This document shows positions 33,133-40,925 of a stretch of 52,349 nt of DNA, piece after piece. A program made the position numbers and the translations under genes. A model generated the notes under the pieces. The model ran no database searches. It had not been told where the DNA came from and was given only the letters and a program-made list of their open reading frames with translations. The stretch's first letter is position 1, and each line of letters opens with the position of its first letter. Source of the stretch: Gemmatimonadales bacterium (GTDB lineage: Bacteria; Gemmatimonadota; Gemmatimonadetes; Gemmatimonadales; JACORV01); assembly GCA_030697825.1 (NCBI GenBank), contig JAUYOW010000067.1, forward strand, positions 1 through 52,349, written 5' to 3'.

Positions 33133-35004
33133 TCAGTAGTTCACCGTCACCGCCCCCACATCCACCGTCTTCCTGGCGGGATCGAGCCGGAACACGCCGG
33201 GATCCCCACGGACCTGGAGGTTCGTCAGGTCGGCGACGGCGGTGCCCTCGGGTGAGAGCAGCGCGAGCATGTAGTAGCCGTCGCGCAGGCCGGTGAAAGC
33301 GAATCGCCCGTCGTTCCCGACGTCGGCGGCAGTCACCATGTTCGCGAGCACCGAGCCCTCGGTGCGCGGCGCGAGCGTGGAGGGATCGAACCCCGTGCTC
33401 GGATCGTCGGCGACGATGAGCCCCACCCGCCACCCGCTGCGCACCGAGACGATGCGGCCGCTGACCGTGCCGTCGGTGTAGGCCGGCCGAGCGCGGAGCG
33501 TTGAGAGGTCGGACGGCTGGATCACCCGCTGCCGCCAGGCCGCTTCGGACGCGGTGTCGCCGGCGAGCCGTGCGTAGTTGGCGAATCGCGTCGCGGCCTC
33601 GCTTCCGTGCTGGAAACGCGTGGTGTCCGCCAGCGCCGCGAGGATGCGGCTCAGGGTCGCCGGCTTGGGGCTGCCGAGGCCGGACATCGCGAATTGGTAG
33701 GTGATCGGGCCGATACGCTCGGGACGGTCGAACAGGAAGACGCCCGCGCGGGCCGCCTCGGGGTCCCAGCGCAGCGCCAGGAGCGCGACGCGGCAGCTCG
33801 CGACGCGGATGGACGTTCCGGTCACCTCGCCGCGATGCGCGTCCAGCCACGCGGTCAGTTTCTGCACGTTGGCCAGGGTGGCCGCCGGCAGCACGCGGTC
33901 GTCGCCCGCGCTATGGGCGCAGTCGTCCGCGGTGGTCGTCGGGGAGGACTGGGTGCGCGTCACCAACCGCCGCGACTCTGGAAGGTCCTGACCAGCCAGT
34001 ATGATCGGGGTGCGGGTGGGCGCCGTGCGGTCGAGCCCCAGCACCTCGACGACGCTCACCGCCACGTCCTGGGCCCGGCGCGTGGACGTGTTGTAGGTGG
34101 TGAGCGCGACGACTGCGAGGAACGCGCCCAGGATCCCACCTACCATGGTGCTGCCGCGGCGGTTGCCCGGACCGAGCGACTGCGGCGCCGTCACGACGAG
34201 GAGCGCGCCGGCCACCGCCATCGCGACGCCCGCCGTCAGCACGTCCGACGAGACGGACCATCCAGCGGTCGCACCGGGGCTGCCGCCCGCCGCGTCGATC
34301 GTGAAGAGAGTGTAGAAGGTGTCGGCCGAGCTGGAGAGAAAGCTCCGGGGCTCGCTGGAGAGGAGCGTGGCGAAGGCGACCGCGGCCCAGACGGCGATGC
34401 CGCCCAGGGCGCCGTGCGAGATGCGCAGCGGGATGCGTCGCCCGAAATCCTTGGGCCCGACGAACGACCAGATTCCGCCGAAGAGCACTGCCGAGATCGC
34501 GCCCATTCCCACCAGCTGGCGGCGCGCCTTGTCGGGGTCCTGGGCCAGGTCGGTGGAGAAGAGGCCGTCGATGTCGAGCGTGCCCCGGTAGAGCAGGAAC
34601 GCGAGGGCGAACGCGATCGCAACGGTCGTGATTCGCCGTGCGGGCGAGACGTACTGCGGCCCCTGGCGCGAGAGGATGTCGGGGTGCATCACCACCACGA
34701 GGGCGATCGCCATGATCACCGTGGCCGTCACCGCCAGTGTCGTCTCGAGCCCCGCCGCCGCGAGGCGTCCCGGCCACGCCGCCGGACCGCTCCAGAACGC
34801 CGGAGCGATGCCCCATCCACGCGGGAACGCGAAGCCGAAGACCACTTCCGTGGAAGCGGAGAGGTCTGGCGGCACCGCGGCCGCGGCGCGCGCGAGCGCG
34901 TAGAGGACGCCGAACACGAGGAAGAGCGCCGCGACGATGGCGGCACGCTTGGCCTCTCGGCCCGGGGTAGAGGGGTTGAGGACGGGAAGATCGGCAAGGG
35001 TCAT
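33133..35004 (-). CDS. Membrane protein of unknown function, paralogue 1
   Basis: A 623-aa protein not recognised. ATG 35004 was chosen for the GGAG 10 nt upstream and because the resulting start (MTLADLPVLNPSTPGREAKR) matches the start of its neighbour (TIVGLPILNPSTPRREAMR). Residues 20-300 hold about seven to eight membrane helices. The remainder is a soluble domain with two Cys (DDCAH near residue 370, ASCRVALL near 410). It ends in a beta-rich carboxypeptidase-regulatory-like fold (GNDGRFAFTGLRDGYYMLAL, LLSPEGTAVADL, then VDVGAVTVNY). Start and tail are strongly conserved between the paralogues and the middle is looser. Role unknown. It lies 31 bp downstream of the second copy's stop codon, forming a two-gene unit. 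Confidence 0.78.
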   Translation of the reverse strand: MTLADLPVLNPSTPGREAKRAAIVAALFLVFGVLYALARAAAAVPPDLSASTEVVFGFAFPRGWGIAPAFWSGPAAWPGRLAAAGLETTLAVTATVIMAIALVVVMHPDILSRQGPQYVSPARRITTVAIAFALAFLLYRGTLDIDGLFSTDLAQDPDKARRQLVGMGAISAVLFGGIWSFVGPKDFGRRIPLRISHGALGGIAVWAAVAFATLLSSEPRSFLSSSADTFYTLFTIDAAGGSPGATAGWSVSSDVLTAGVAMAVAGALLVVTAPQSLGPGNRRGSTMVGGILGAFLAVVALTTYNTSTRRAQDVAVSVVEVLGLDRTAPTRTPIILAGQDLPESRRLVTRTQSSPTTTADDCAHSAGDDRVLPAATLANVQKLTAWLDAHRGEVTGTSIRVASCRVALLALRWDPEAARAGVFLFDRPERIGPITYQFAMSGLGSPKPATLSRILAALADTTRFQHGSEAATRFANYARLAGDTASEAAWRQRVIQPSDLSTLRARPAYTDGTVSGRIVSVRSGWRVGLIVADDPSTGFDPSTLAPRTEGSVLANMVTAADVGNDGRFAFTGLRDGYYMLALLSPEGTAVADLTNLQVRGDPGVFRLDPARKTVDVGAVTVNY

Positions 35005-35035
35005 GGCGACTCCGGTGGAAAGCCCTGGTGACGGC

Positions 35036-36829
35036 TCAGTAGCTGATGCGTATGGTGCCGAGATCGCGGCGGCTCGCCGCGGCGACAATAAACTGGCCAG
35101 GATCGCCCGCCACCGAAAGGCCCCGAAGGCGTTCGGGCGCTGTCCCTTCCGGCGCGAGCAGTGCGAGCTGGAACCGCCCCGCGGGCACGTCGCGGAACGT
35201 GAAGTCCCCCAAGGCGCTCGGCGTGGCCGTGCGAACGATGTTCTGGAGGGCGAGGCCGTCGGTTCGCGGGGCGAGCAGCCAGGGGTCGGTGCCCGGCTCT
35301 GCCCCGGTGACGAGTGCGACGCGCCAGGCCGCGGGGTCGGGCGCGGCGAGGCGGCCCCGCACCTCGGGGGCGGTCACGGCAGGTGGTCCGGCGGCGAGAC
35401 GCTCGAGCTTCTCGCGCCAGTCCGCGGTCGCGGCGTAGCGGGCCGTGTCGCGGAGTGCGCGGACCCAGGCCGCGGCGGCCGGATCTCCTGAGAACGTCTC
35501 GATGCCCTTCAGCCCCAGGCGGAAAGCGAAGGCGCCGACCAGGGCGGGCGCCGCGTCGCCGAAGATCTGCGTTCGCGCGTCTTCGGTCCGAAACAGGCGA
35601 GCCAGGATGGCGACGCGGCAGCCCACGGCCCGCGCGGCCAGTGCGGATACCTCGTCATGGTGCGCGCCGAGCCAGCGGTCGAGCGCGGCGAGGTTGGCCT
35701 CCGAGGCGGCCGGCAGCGGTCGGTCGGCGTACGCGGGTGATGGGGCGCAGTCGGCGGCGAGGGAGCGCGGGAGCAGCGCCTGTCTCGCCGGCACTCGGCG
35801 GCGCGCGTCTTCCGCCCCCATCAGCAGCACGATGGGCCGCGCGGGGCCGCTCACCGAGAGGCCGAGGGACTCCACCACGTCGGGCGCGGCCTCGGAGACC
35901 CGCTGGCGCGAGCCGGCCGAGGTCCGCCACCCAGCGAGCAGGACCCGCCCCAGAACGGCAGCGGCGGCGGCGCCGGCGCCGCCGCGGCTCTTCGGGCCCA
36001 GGCTCTGCGGCGCGCCAACGACCGCGAGGGCTCCGGCCATCCCCATCGCCAGCCCATAGGTCAGGATGGTGGAGAGGAGGATCCAGCCGTACGTCCCGCC
36101 GGGCGCACCTCGGCTCGCGTCCAGCGTGGCGAGGACGTTGCCCACGGCCGCGAGCTCGCCCAGCGCGCGCAGCGGCTCGGCGAGCAGCACACCCAGGCAG
36201 CACGCGCCCCACATCGAGAGTCCGGCGACCGCGCCGTGCCCGAACCGCAGGTAGGCGCGGATGTTGAGCACCCCCGGGCCCGCGATCAGCCACAGGGACG
36301 CGCAGAAGACGACGAACACGGCGCCGATCCGGAGCGCGGCACCGATGTCCACGTTCGTATTGAACGTGATGTCGGGGGTGAGAGCGGCGCCGAGACGGGA
36401 CATCGCCTCCGGCGCGCCGACGCCGATGATCACCGCCGAGGCGTAGGCCACCACCCGGCGCAGCGGCGGCAGGAAGTACTGGCGGGGCCTCTGGAGGACG
36501 CCGGGGTGGATCACGGCGAGCGCCGCCGCGGATATCAGGACCACGCCGAGAATCCGGATCGCCGCGTAAGCGCCCACCGACGGTACCAGCCGGCTCGGAA
36601 TGGCCGCGAGGCCGTGCCAGTCCGAAGGGTCCATCCCCCAGGCCCTGGGGCCGATCCCCGGGACCCCGTAGGTGAAAACCGTGAGGGGGCCGTCGCGCAA
36701 CGGCAACGCGGCCTCGGCGAGGGCCCAACCCACCATGCCGAGGAACGCGAGGCTGGCGACCAGCGCGGCGCGCATCGCTTCGCGTCGCGGGGTCGAGGGG
36801 TTCAGGATAGGAAGGCCGACGATCGTCAC
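35036..36829 (-). CDS. Membrane protein of unknown function, paralogue 2
   Basis: A 597-aa paralogue of the downstream protein. Both share LP-x-LNPSTP-x-REA at the start, a membrane half of about seven to eight helices (GAPQSLGPKSRGG here against TAPQSLGPGNRRG there), and a C-terminal soluble half. That half has two Cys at equivalent places (AADCAPS, AVGCRVAIL) and ends in FTFRDVPAGRFQLALLAPEG, then LGTIRISY. Start GTG 36829 aligns with the paralogue start; an ATG 12 codons upstream is possible. It is the first gene of the pair, divergent from the K+ channel gene. The duplicated architecture suggests the two may form a heteromer. No known domain name can be given. Confidence 0.76.
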   Translation of the reverse strand: MTIVGLPILNPSTPRREAMRAALVASLAFLGMVGWALAEAALPLRDGPLTVFTYGVPGIGPRAWGMDPSDWHGLAAIPSRLVPSVGAYAAIRILGVVLISAAALAVIHPGVLQRPRQYFLPPLRRVVAYASAVIIGVGAPEAMSRLGAALTPDITFNTNVDIGAALRIGAVFVVFCASLWLIAGPGVLNIRAYLRFGHGAVAGLSMWGACCLGVLLAEPLRALGELAAVGNVLATLDASRGAPGGTYGWILLSTILTYGLAMGMAGALAVVGAPQSLGPKSRGGAGAAAAAVLGRVLLAGWRTSAGSRQRVSEAAPDVVESLGLSVSGPARPIVLLMGAEDARRRVPARQALLPRSLAADCAPSPAYADRPLPAASEANLAALDRWLGAHHDEVSALAARAVGCRVAILARLFRTEDARTQIFGDAAPALVGAFAFRLGLKGIETFSGDPAAAAWVRALRDTARYAATADWREKLERLAAGPPAVTAPEVRGRLAAPDPAAWRVALVTGAEPGTDPWLLAPRTDGLALQNIVRTATPSALGDFTFRDVPAGRFQLALLAPEGTAPERLRGLSVAGDPGQFIVAAASRRDLGTIRISY

Positions 36830-36846
36830 GCGCCGGAGAATGGGGT

Positions 36847-36876
36847 TTGCCGGGCCGGACGTCAACCGTATAGCTT
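36847..36876 (+). promoter_or_regulatory. Predicted promoter of the potassium channel gene
   Basis: TTGCCG (36847-36852) with TATAGC after 16 bp or TAGCTT (36871-36876) after 18 bp, about 25 bp before the ATG at 36901. It lies in the 71-bp divergent gap. Confidence 0.45.
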
Positions 36877-36900
36877 CACGCGAACCGAGGCTACTCGTTC

Positions 36901-38004
36901 ATGCCAGCACTAACCAAAGCCGACGAACAGCTCGCCGAAGTCCGCCGCCGCCTCCTCAGCGCCGCGGCCGGCACCCTCATCGTGTTCGTGGTGGGGGTGG
37001 TCGGGTACATGATCATCGGGCGCGGCGAGCACCGGTTCCTCGACAGCCTGTACATGACCGTGATCACGCTGACCACGGTGGGCTACGGCGAGATCATCCC
37101 GATGGACAACAACCCCGCGGGCCGGATCTTCACGATGATTCTGCTGGTCTTCGGGATGGGGATCCTGGTCTACTTCGCTTCGACGGTCACGGCATTCTTC
37201 GTCGAAGGTCAGCTCGAGCAGGTGTTCTGGAGGAAGCGCATGCGCAAGGCGATCAGCGAACTCAAGGAGCACGTCATCGTGTGCGGTGACCGCGTGGTGG
37301 CCGGCCACGTGATAGACGAGATGCGGCGGGTGCGCCGCTCCGTCGTCTCGGTGCATCCGGCCGGGACCCCGCATCCGCTCATCACTACCGAGGGTGAGCT
37401 GCTCCACGTCGAAGGAGACCCCTCGGATGAAGAGGTGCTGCGCGAGGCAGGCATCATGCGCGCGGCGGGCTTGGTGGCGGCGATGGAGTCGGACCGCGAG
37501 AACGTGCTGTGCGCGCTCACCGCCCGGCAGACCAACCCGATCATGCGGATCGTCTCCATGCTGGTCGAGCCGCGCAACGAGTCCAAGCTGCGGCGCGCGG
37601 GCGCCGACAGCGTGGTCTCGCCGTTCTCCATCGGCGGGCTGCGCATGGCGTCGGAGATGATCCGGCCGGCCGTCGTGACCTTCCTCGACTCCATGCTGCG
37701 CGACCGCGACCGCAACCTGCGTATCGAGGAGATCCTGGTCGGACGGGGCTCGCCGGCCATCGGCAAGTCGCTGCGCGAGCTGCACGTCAACGCGATCCCC
37801 GGACTGTTGCTGCTCGCCCTCGTCGAAGGCAAGGATGGGCGCTACCACTTCAAGCCGAAGGACGATCTCGTGGTGGCCGAAGCCGCGACGCTGATCGTGA
37901 TGGGAGACCCCGCCGCCGTGGGCCAGCTGCGCGAGAAGTACGGAGGACAGACCTACGCGGAAATGGCCGCTACCACGGAGCGGCCGGCCGCAGGGCGTTC
38001 CTGA
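36901..38004 (+). CDS. Potassium channel with RCK (TrkA-N/TrkA-C) regulatory domains
   Basis: A 367-aa two-helix channel. The first membrane helix is TLIVFVVGVVGYMIIG. The pore loop carries the K+ selectivity filter TVGYGE at about residue 61, and the second helix is IFTMILLVFGMGILVYF. The RCK domain follows at about 125-245 (HVIVCGDRVVAGHVIDEM, then VEGDPSDEEVLREAGI and GADSVVSPFSIGG), and a TrkA-C domain at about 275-350 (LVGRGSPAIGKSLRELHV). The nucleotide loop lacks GxGxxG and the acidic strand end is SVHP, so NAD binding is doubtful. Gating by divalent ions, as in MthK, is more plausible (inference). The 3' end overlaps the convergent PAP2 gene by 35 nt. Confidence 0.92.
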   Translation: MPALTKADEQLAEVRRRLLSAAAGTLIVFVVGVVGYMIIGRGEHRFLDSLYMTVITLTTVGYGEIIPMDNNPAGRIFTMILLVFGMGILVYFASTVTAFFVEGQLEQVFWRKRMRKAISELKEHVIVCGDRVVAGHVIDEMRRVRRSVVSVHPAGTPHPLITTEGELLHVEGDPSDEEVLREAGIMRAAGLVAAMESDRENVLCALTARQTNPIMRIVSMLVEPRNESKLRRAGADSVVSPFSIGGLRMASEMIRPAVVTFLDSMLRDRDRNLRIEEILVGRGSPAIGKSLRELHVNAIPGLLLLALVEGKDGRYHFKPKDDLVVAEAATLIVMGDPAAVGQLREKYGGQTYAEMAATTERPAAGRS

Positions 38005-38857
38005 CCCGGTCACCCACCGCGAAGAGCGCCACCGCGAGGATCGCTCCCGCGATCGCGTCGACCCCATAGTGGATCTGGCCGTACACCGTTCCGAGCGCGA
38101 GCCCGAACGACACCGGGGCGAGCACCAGGGCCAGCCGCCGCGCGTCCCGCCAGGATGCCATCACCGCCATCCACGACGCAGCCACGTGCGATGACGGGAA
38201 CGCCGTCCCCCACGCCGAACCAACCTCGAGCACCCGGTGAACGAATCGCGCCGGCAGTACGGTGGTGATGGGTCCGGTGGCGTCACCGAAGAACTCGCGC
38301 GGCCCCGTCACCGGCAGGAACGCGAAGATGAGGTAGCAGGTGTAGAAGGCGAGCGTGATGAGGAACATCCCGCGCTCGTAGGCTTCCCGGGGAGTGCGGA
38401 AGTAGAGCCAGAGCCCGGTCCCCGTGACGATCCAGTAGTACGACCCGTAGCAGAAGTGCATGATCCACGACAACACCAGGCTCGGCACGCGCTGGTTCCA
38501 GATCACGCTCACCTGGCCGCCGAACACCGCCTCCTCCCAGCGCAGCACGAGGGCATCGTAGACGTGGGCCGTGTCGAGCGCGATCACCCCGAGCTGAGTG
38601 TAGTACACGATGGACAGCAGAACGCCGTAGCCACCGCCGATGAAGGCAACCAGGCCCGTCACCGGGGCGCGCGCCAGCAGGGCGACCAGCGTCAGCGTGA
38701 GCGCGTTGCCGAGCAGGAGCCACCGCCAGGCGCCGACGACCGGAGCATGCCATACGACCACCGCGGTGTTCACGAGCAGGAAGCCGATCATCAGGCGGTC
38801 GGTCGCGGTGACGCCCCGGCGCCCGGTCAGGCGAGGAGTCTCTGCGTCCGGTACCAC
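37970..38857 (-). CDS. PAP2-superfamily membrane enzyme, Aur1/inositolphosphotransferase-like
   Basis: A polytopic protein of about 295 aa with six or so membrane helices. Its active-site motifs lie at the C-terminal half: GPREFFGD, AFPSSHVAASWMAVM (PSxH) and VYGQIHYGVDAIAGAILA (H-x3-D). This is the PAP2_3/Aur1 pattern, found in enzymes that move a phospho-head group between lipids, rather than the K-x6-RP...PSGH pattern of plain phosphatases. Start GTG 38857 overlaps the upstream reductase gene by 31 nt; ATG 38791 (273 aa) is an alternative. It is the last gene of the ceramide operon, which suggests transfer of a phospho-head group to ceramide, for example from phosphatidylinositol or another phospholipid. 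The donor cannot be inferred from sequence. Confidence 0.75.
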   Translation of the reverse strand: MVPDAETPRLTGRRGVTATDRLMIGFLLVNTAVVVWHAPVVGAWRWLLLGNALTLTLVALLARAPVTGLVAFIGGGYGVLLSIVYYTQLGVIALDTAHVYDALVLRWEEAVFGGQVSVIWNQRVPSLVLSWIMHFCYGSYYWIVTGTGLWLYFRTPREAYERGMFLITLAFYTCYLIFAFLPVTGPREFFGDATGPITTVLPARFVHRVLEVGSAWGTAFPSSHVAASWMAVMASWRDARRLALVLAPVSFGLALGTVYGQIHYGVDAIAGAILAVALFAVGDRVRNALRPAAPW

Positions 38858-39801
38858 GCCGCAGTCTCGCGCGTGCCGGCGTCGATGTCGTGCGCGGCGC
38901 GCCACCCCAGCTCGCGCTCGGCCTTGTCCACGGCGATCAGCCACGCGGGTGCTCGGAACTCATCGAGGCGGTCGACGCTGACGACCGACCGCTGTCCGGC
39001 CGCGCCGGCGGCGCGCTCCATCGCCCAGACGATCGCCGCCGCCACCGGAATGGGCACCGGAACGGTGTGTGGCGTGCGGCCGAGGGCCCGACCGATGGCG
39101 AGACCGAGGCAGCGGTAGCTGACCCCCTGCGCGTGGGCCGCGTGATAGACCTGGCCTGTGGCCCTGTCCACCGTGCCGGCGCGCACGATCGCCTCCGCGA
39201 GATCCGGCGCGTAGACGATAGAGATCTCCTGGTCACCGCGGCCGAACACCGGGTTGAGGCCTCGGCGCACCAGGCGGAACAGCCTGAGAAACTCCCGGTC
39301 GCGCGGGCCGTAGACCACCGGCGGCCGGACGATGACCCACGGCTCGTCGCTCCCGAGGACCACGGCCTCCCCTGCGAGCTTGCTGCGTCCGTACGCGCTG
39401 AGGGGATGACACGGGGCGTTCTCCCGGAGGTACTGACCGGGCTGCGAGGGTCCGAGGGCGGCCTGCGTCGACACGTACACGAAGCGGCAGCCGGGAGCCG
39501 TACGCCGGACCGCCTGCAGGAGCCGCCGTGTCCCTTCCTCGTTCACCGCGAAGAACTCGGCCTCGGAGAAGGCCGCGGTCAGCCCCGCCACGTGATAGAC
39601 GACCTCGACGCCTGCGACGGCGCGCTCGAGGCTGGCGGTGTCGTGGAGGGAGCCGGGGATCACCTGCGCCCCGCGCGCGGCGAGCGCGGCGGCGCGATCG
39701 GGCTTGCGGGCGAGGCAGAGGACCGTGTCGCCGCGCGCCAGGAGCGCTTCGGCCACGTGGCTGCCGATGAAGCCGGTGCCGCCGGTGAGGAACGCTCTCA
39801 C
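38827..39801 (-). CDS. cerR: NAD-dependent epimerase/dehydratase-type reductase, probable ceramide reductase (CerR-like)
   Basis: A 324-aa extended short-chain dehydrogenase. The NAD(P) loop is LTGGTGFIGSHVAEALL at residues 5-21, and YVSTQAALGPSQP supplies the Ser/Thr of the active site. SAYGRSKLAGEAV is the catalytic YxxxK, and PPVVYGPRDREFLRLF is a family landmark. Start GTG 39801 overlaps the upstream gene stop as GTGA. On its own it would be called a generic sugar epimerase. Its position between a GNAT-type acyltransferase, serine palmitoyltransferase and an Aur1-like enzyme matches the known bacterial trio Spt/bCerS/CerR, in which this reductase reduces the 3-oxo group of the N-acylated sphingoid base. 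The functional call is therefore from context and remains untested. Confidence 0.78.
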   Translation of the reverse strand: MRAFLTGGTGFIGSHVAEALLARGDTVLCLARKPDRAAALAARGAQVIPGSLHDTASLERAVAGVEVVYHVAGLTAAFSEAEFFAVNEEGTRRLLQAVRRTAPGCRFVYVSTQAALGPSQPGQYLRENAPCHPLSAYGRSKLAGEAVVLGSDEPWVIVRPPVVYGPRDREFLRLFRLVRRGLNPVFGRGDQEISIVYAPDLAEAIVRAGTVDRATGQVYHAAHAQGVSYRCLGLAIGRALGRTPHTVPVPIPVAAAIVWAMERAAGAAGQRSVVSVDRLDEFRAPAWLIAVDKAERELGWRAAHDIDAGTRETAAWYRTQRLLA

Positions 39802-40925
39802 ACGGCCCGGTCGTACATCCGGTAGGTCTTGTAGGGCCGAAAGCCAAGCCGCTCCATTCCGTTGCGGATGGCGTGGTTGGTTTCGAGGAGCCAGCTCGCC
39901 TCGCACCAGAAGAGGCCGTGCGCGTTCCCGTGCCGCCAAGTCCACTCGTACAGCAGCGCGTCGGTGCCGGTCCGGCGGTACTTCGGCAGCACGCCCAGGG
40001 TGAGCGTGCGGGCCCGGCTGATCTTCCGCTTGTGCCAGAGGATCTTGAGGAGTCCGAACGGGAACAGCCGCCCCGAAGGGTTGTGCTTCAGCGCCTGGTT
40101 GAAGTCGGGTAGCGTGATGGCGAACCCGATCAGCTCGCCCTTCATCTCCGCGAAGACGACGAGATCGGGTACGACCACCGGCTTGAGCTGCTTCGCCAGG
40201 TGGTCCATCTCCGCGTCCGTGAAGGGGATGAAGCCCCAGTTCTTCTCCCACGCGAAGTTGTACAGCTTCTTCACCAGCGCCACCTCTTCCCAGTACCTCC
40301 GCATGTCGATCGGACGCAGCGTGATCCGGTACCGCTGCGCGAGCTTCCTGGCGCCCTCGACGAGCCGCGCGGGAGGCGCGTCGCCGGAGCCCTGGTACGC
40401 GAGCAGGTCCATCGCCTTCGTGAACCCGGCGCGCTCGACCAGCTCCGGGTAGTAGGGCGGGTTGTGCGGCATCAGGATCGTGGGCGGCGTGTCGAAGCCC
40501 TGCACCAGCAGGCCGCACTCGTCGTTGGTGGAGAAGCTGGCCGGCCCGCGCATCACCGTCAGGCCGCGCGCGCGGAGCCAACCGCCTGCCGCCGCGAAGA
40601 GCGCGTCCGCCACCGCCTGGTCGTTCACGCTCTCGAAGAAGCCGAAGAACCCCACCTGCTTCTCCTCCTCGTGGACCGCGCCGTGCGCGTCGTTCCTGAT
40701 CGCGGCGATGCGGCCTGCGATCGCACCGTCCCGTTCGGCCAGGAAGTAGTCCGCTTCCGCGTGCTGGAAGAAGGGGTTCTTGGACCGTGAGAGCAGCGTC
40801 CTCACGTCCCTGCGCAGCGGGGCGACCCATGTGGGATCGCCCCGGTGCAGCCGATACGGGAAGTCGATGAAGCGGTCGAGGTCGGCCGGCGATACCACCC
40901 GCCGGACGGCGACGGTCTCCGTCAG
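39798..40925 (-). CDS. bcerS: GNAT-fold acyltransferase, probable bacterial ceramide synthase (bCerS-like)
   Basis: A protein of about 375 aa. The sequence RFIDFPYRLHRGDPTWVAPL with RDVRTLLSRSKNPFFQHAEA, then GRIAAIRNDAHGAVHEEEK and GFFGFFESVNDQAVADALF, is the signature of the long GNAT-family protein that acts as bacterial ceramide synthase. GPASFSTNDECGLLVQGFDT and MPHNPPYYPELVERAGF follow. No ATG or GTG fits the expected N-terminus. CTG at 40925 gives the complete first beta-strand, overlaps the Spt stop as CTGA, and has GGGAG 7 nt upstream. GTG 40898 would remove nine residues of that strand. The predicted job is to N-acylate 3-ketosphinganine or sphinganine with acyl-CoA or acyl-ACP in the cytoplasm. 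Confidence 0.82.
   Translation of the reverse strand: MTETVAVRRVVSPADLDRFIDFPYRLHRGDPTWVAPLRRDVRTLLSRSKNPFFQHAEADYFLAERDGAIAGRIAAIRNDAHGAVHEEEKQVGFFGFFESVNDQAVADALFAAAGGWLRARGLTVMRGPASFSTNDECGLLVQGFDTPPTILMPHNPPYYPELVERAGFTKAMDLLAYQGSGDAPPARLVEGARKLAQRYRITLRPIDMRRYWEEVALVKKLYNFAWEKNWGFIPFTDAEMDHLAKQLKPVVVPDLVVFAEMKGELIGFAITLPDFNQALKHNPSGRLFPFGLLKILWHKRKISRARTLTLGVLPKYRRTGTDALLYEWTWRHGNAHGLFWCEASWLLETNHAIRNGMERLGFRPYKTYRMYDRAV

Noticed and set aside
36901-38004. Loss of GxGxxG in the RCK domain of the K+ channel as a novelty
   Set aside because: As I recall, MthK-type channels also lack this loop, so it is a known variation rather than a new feature.
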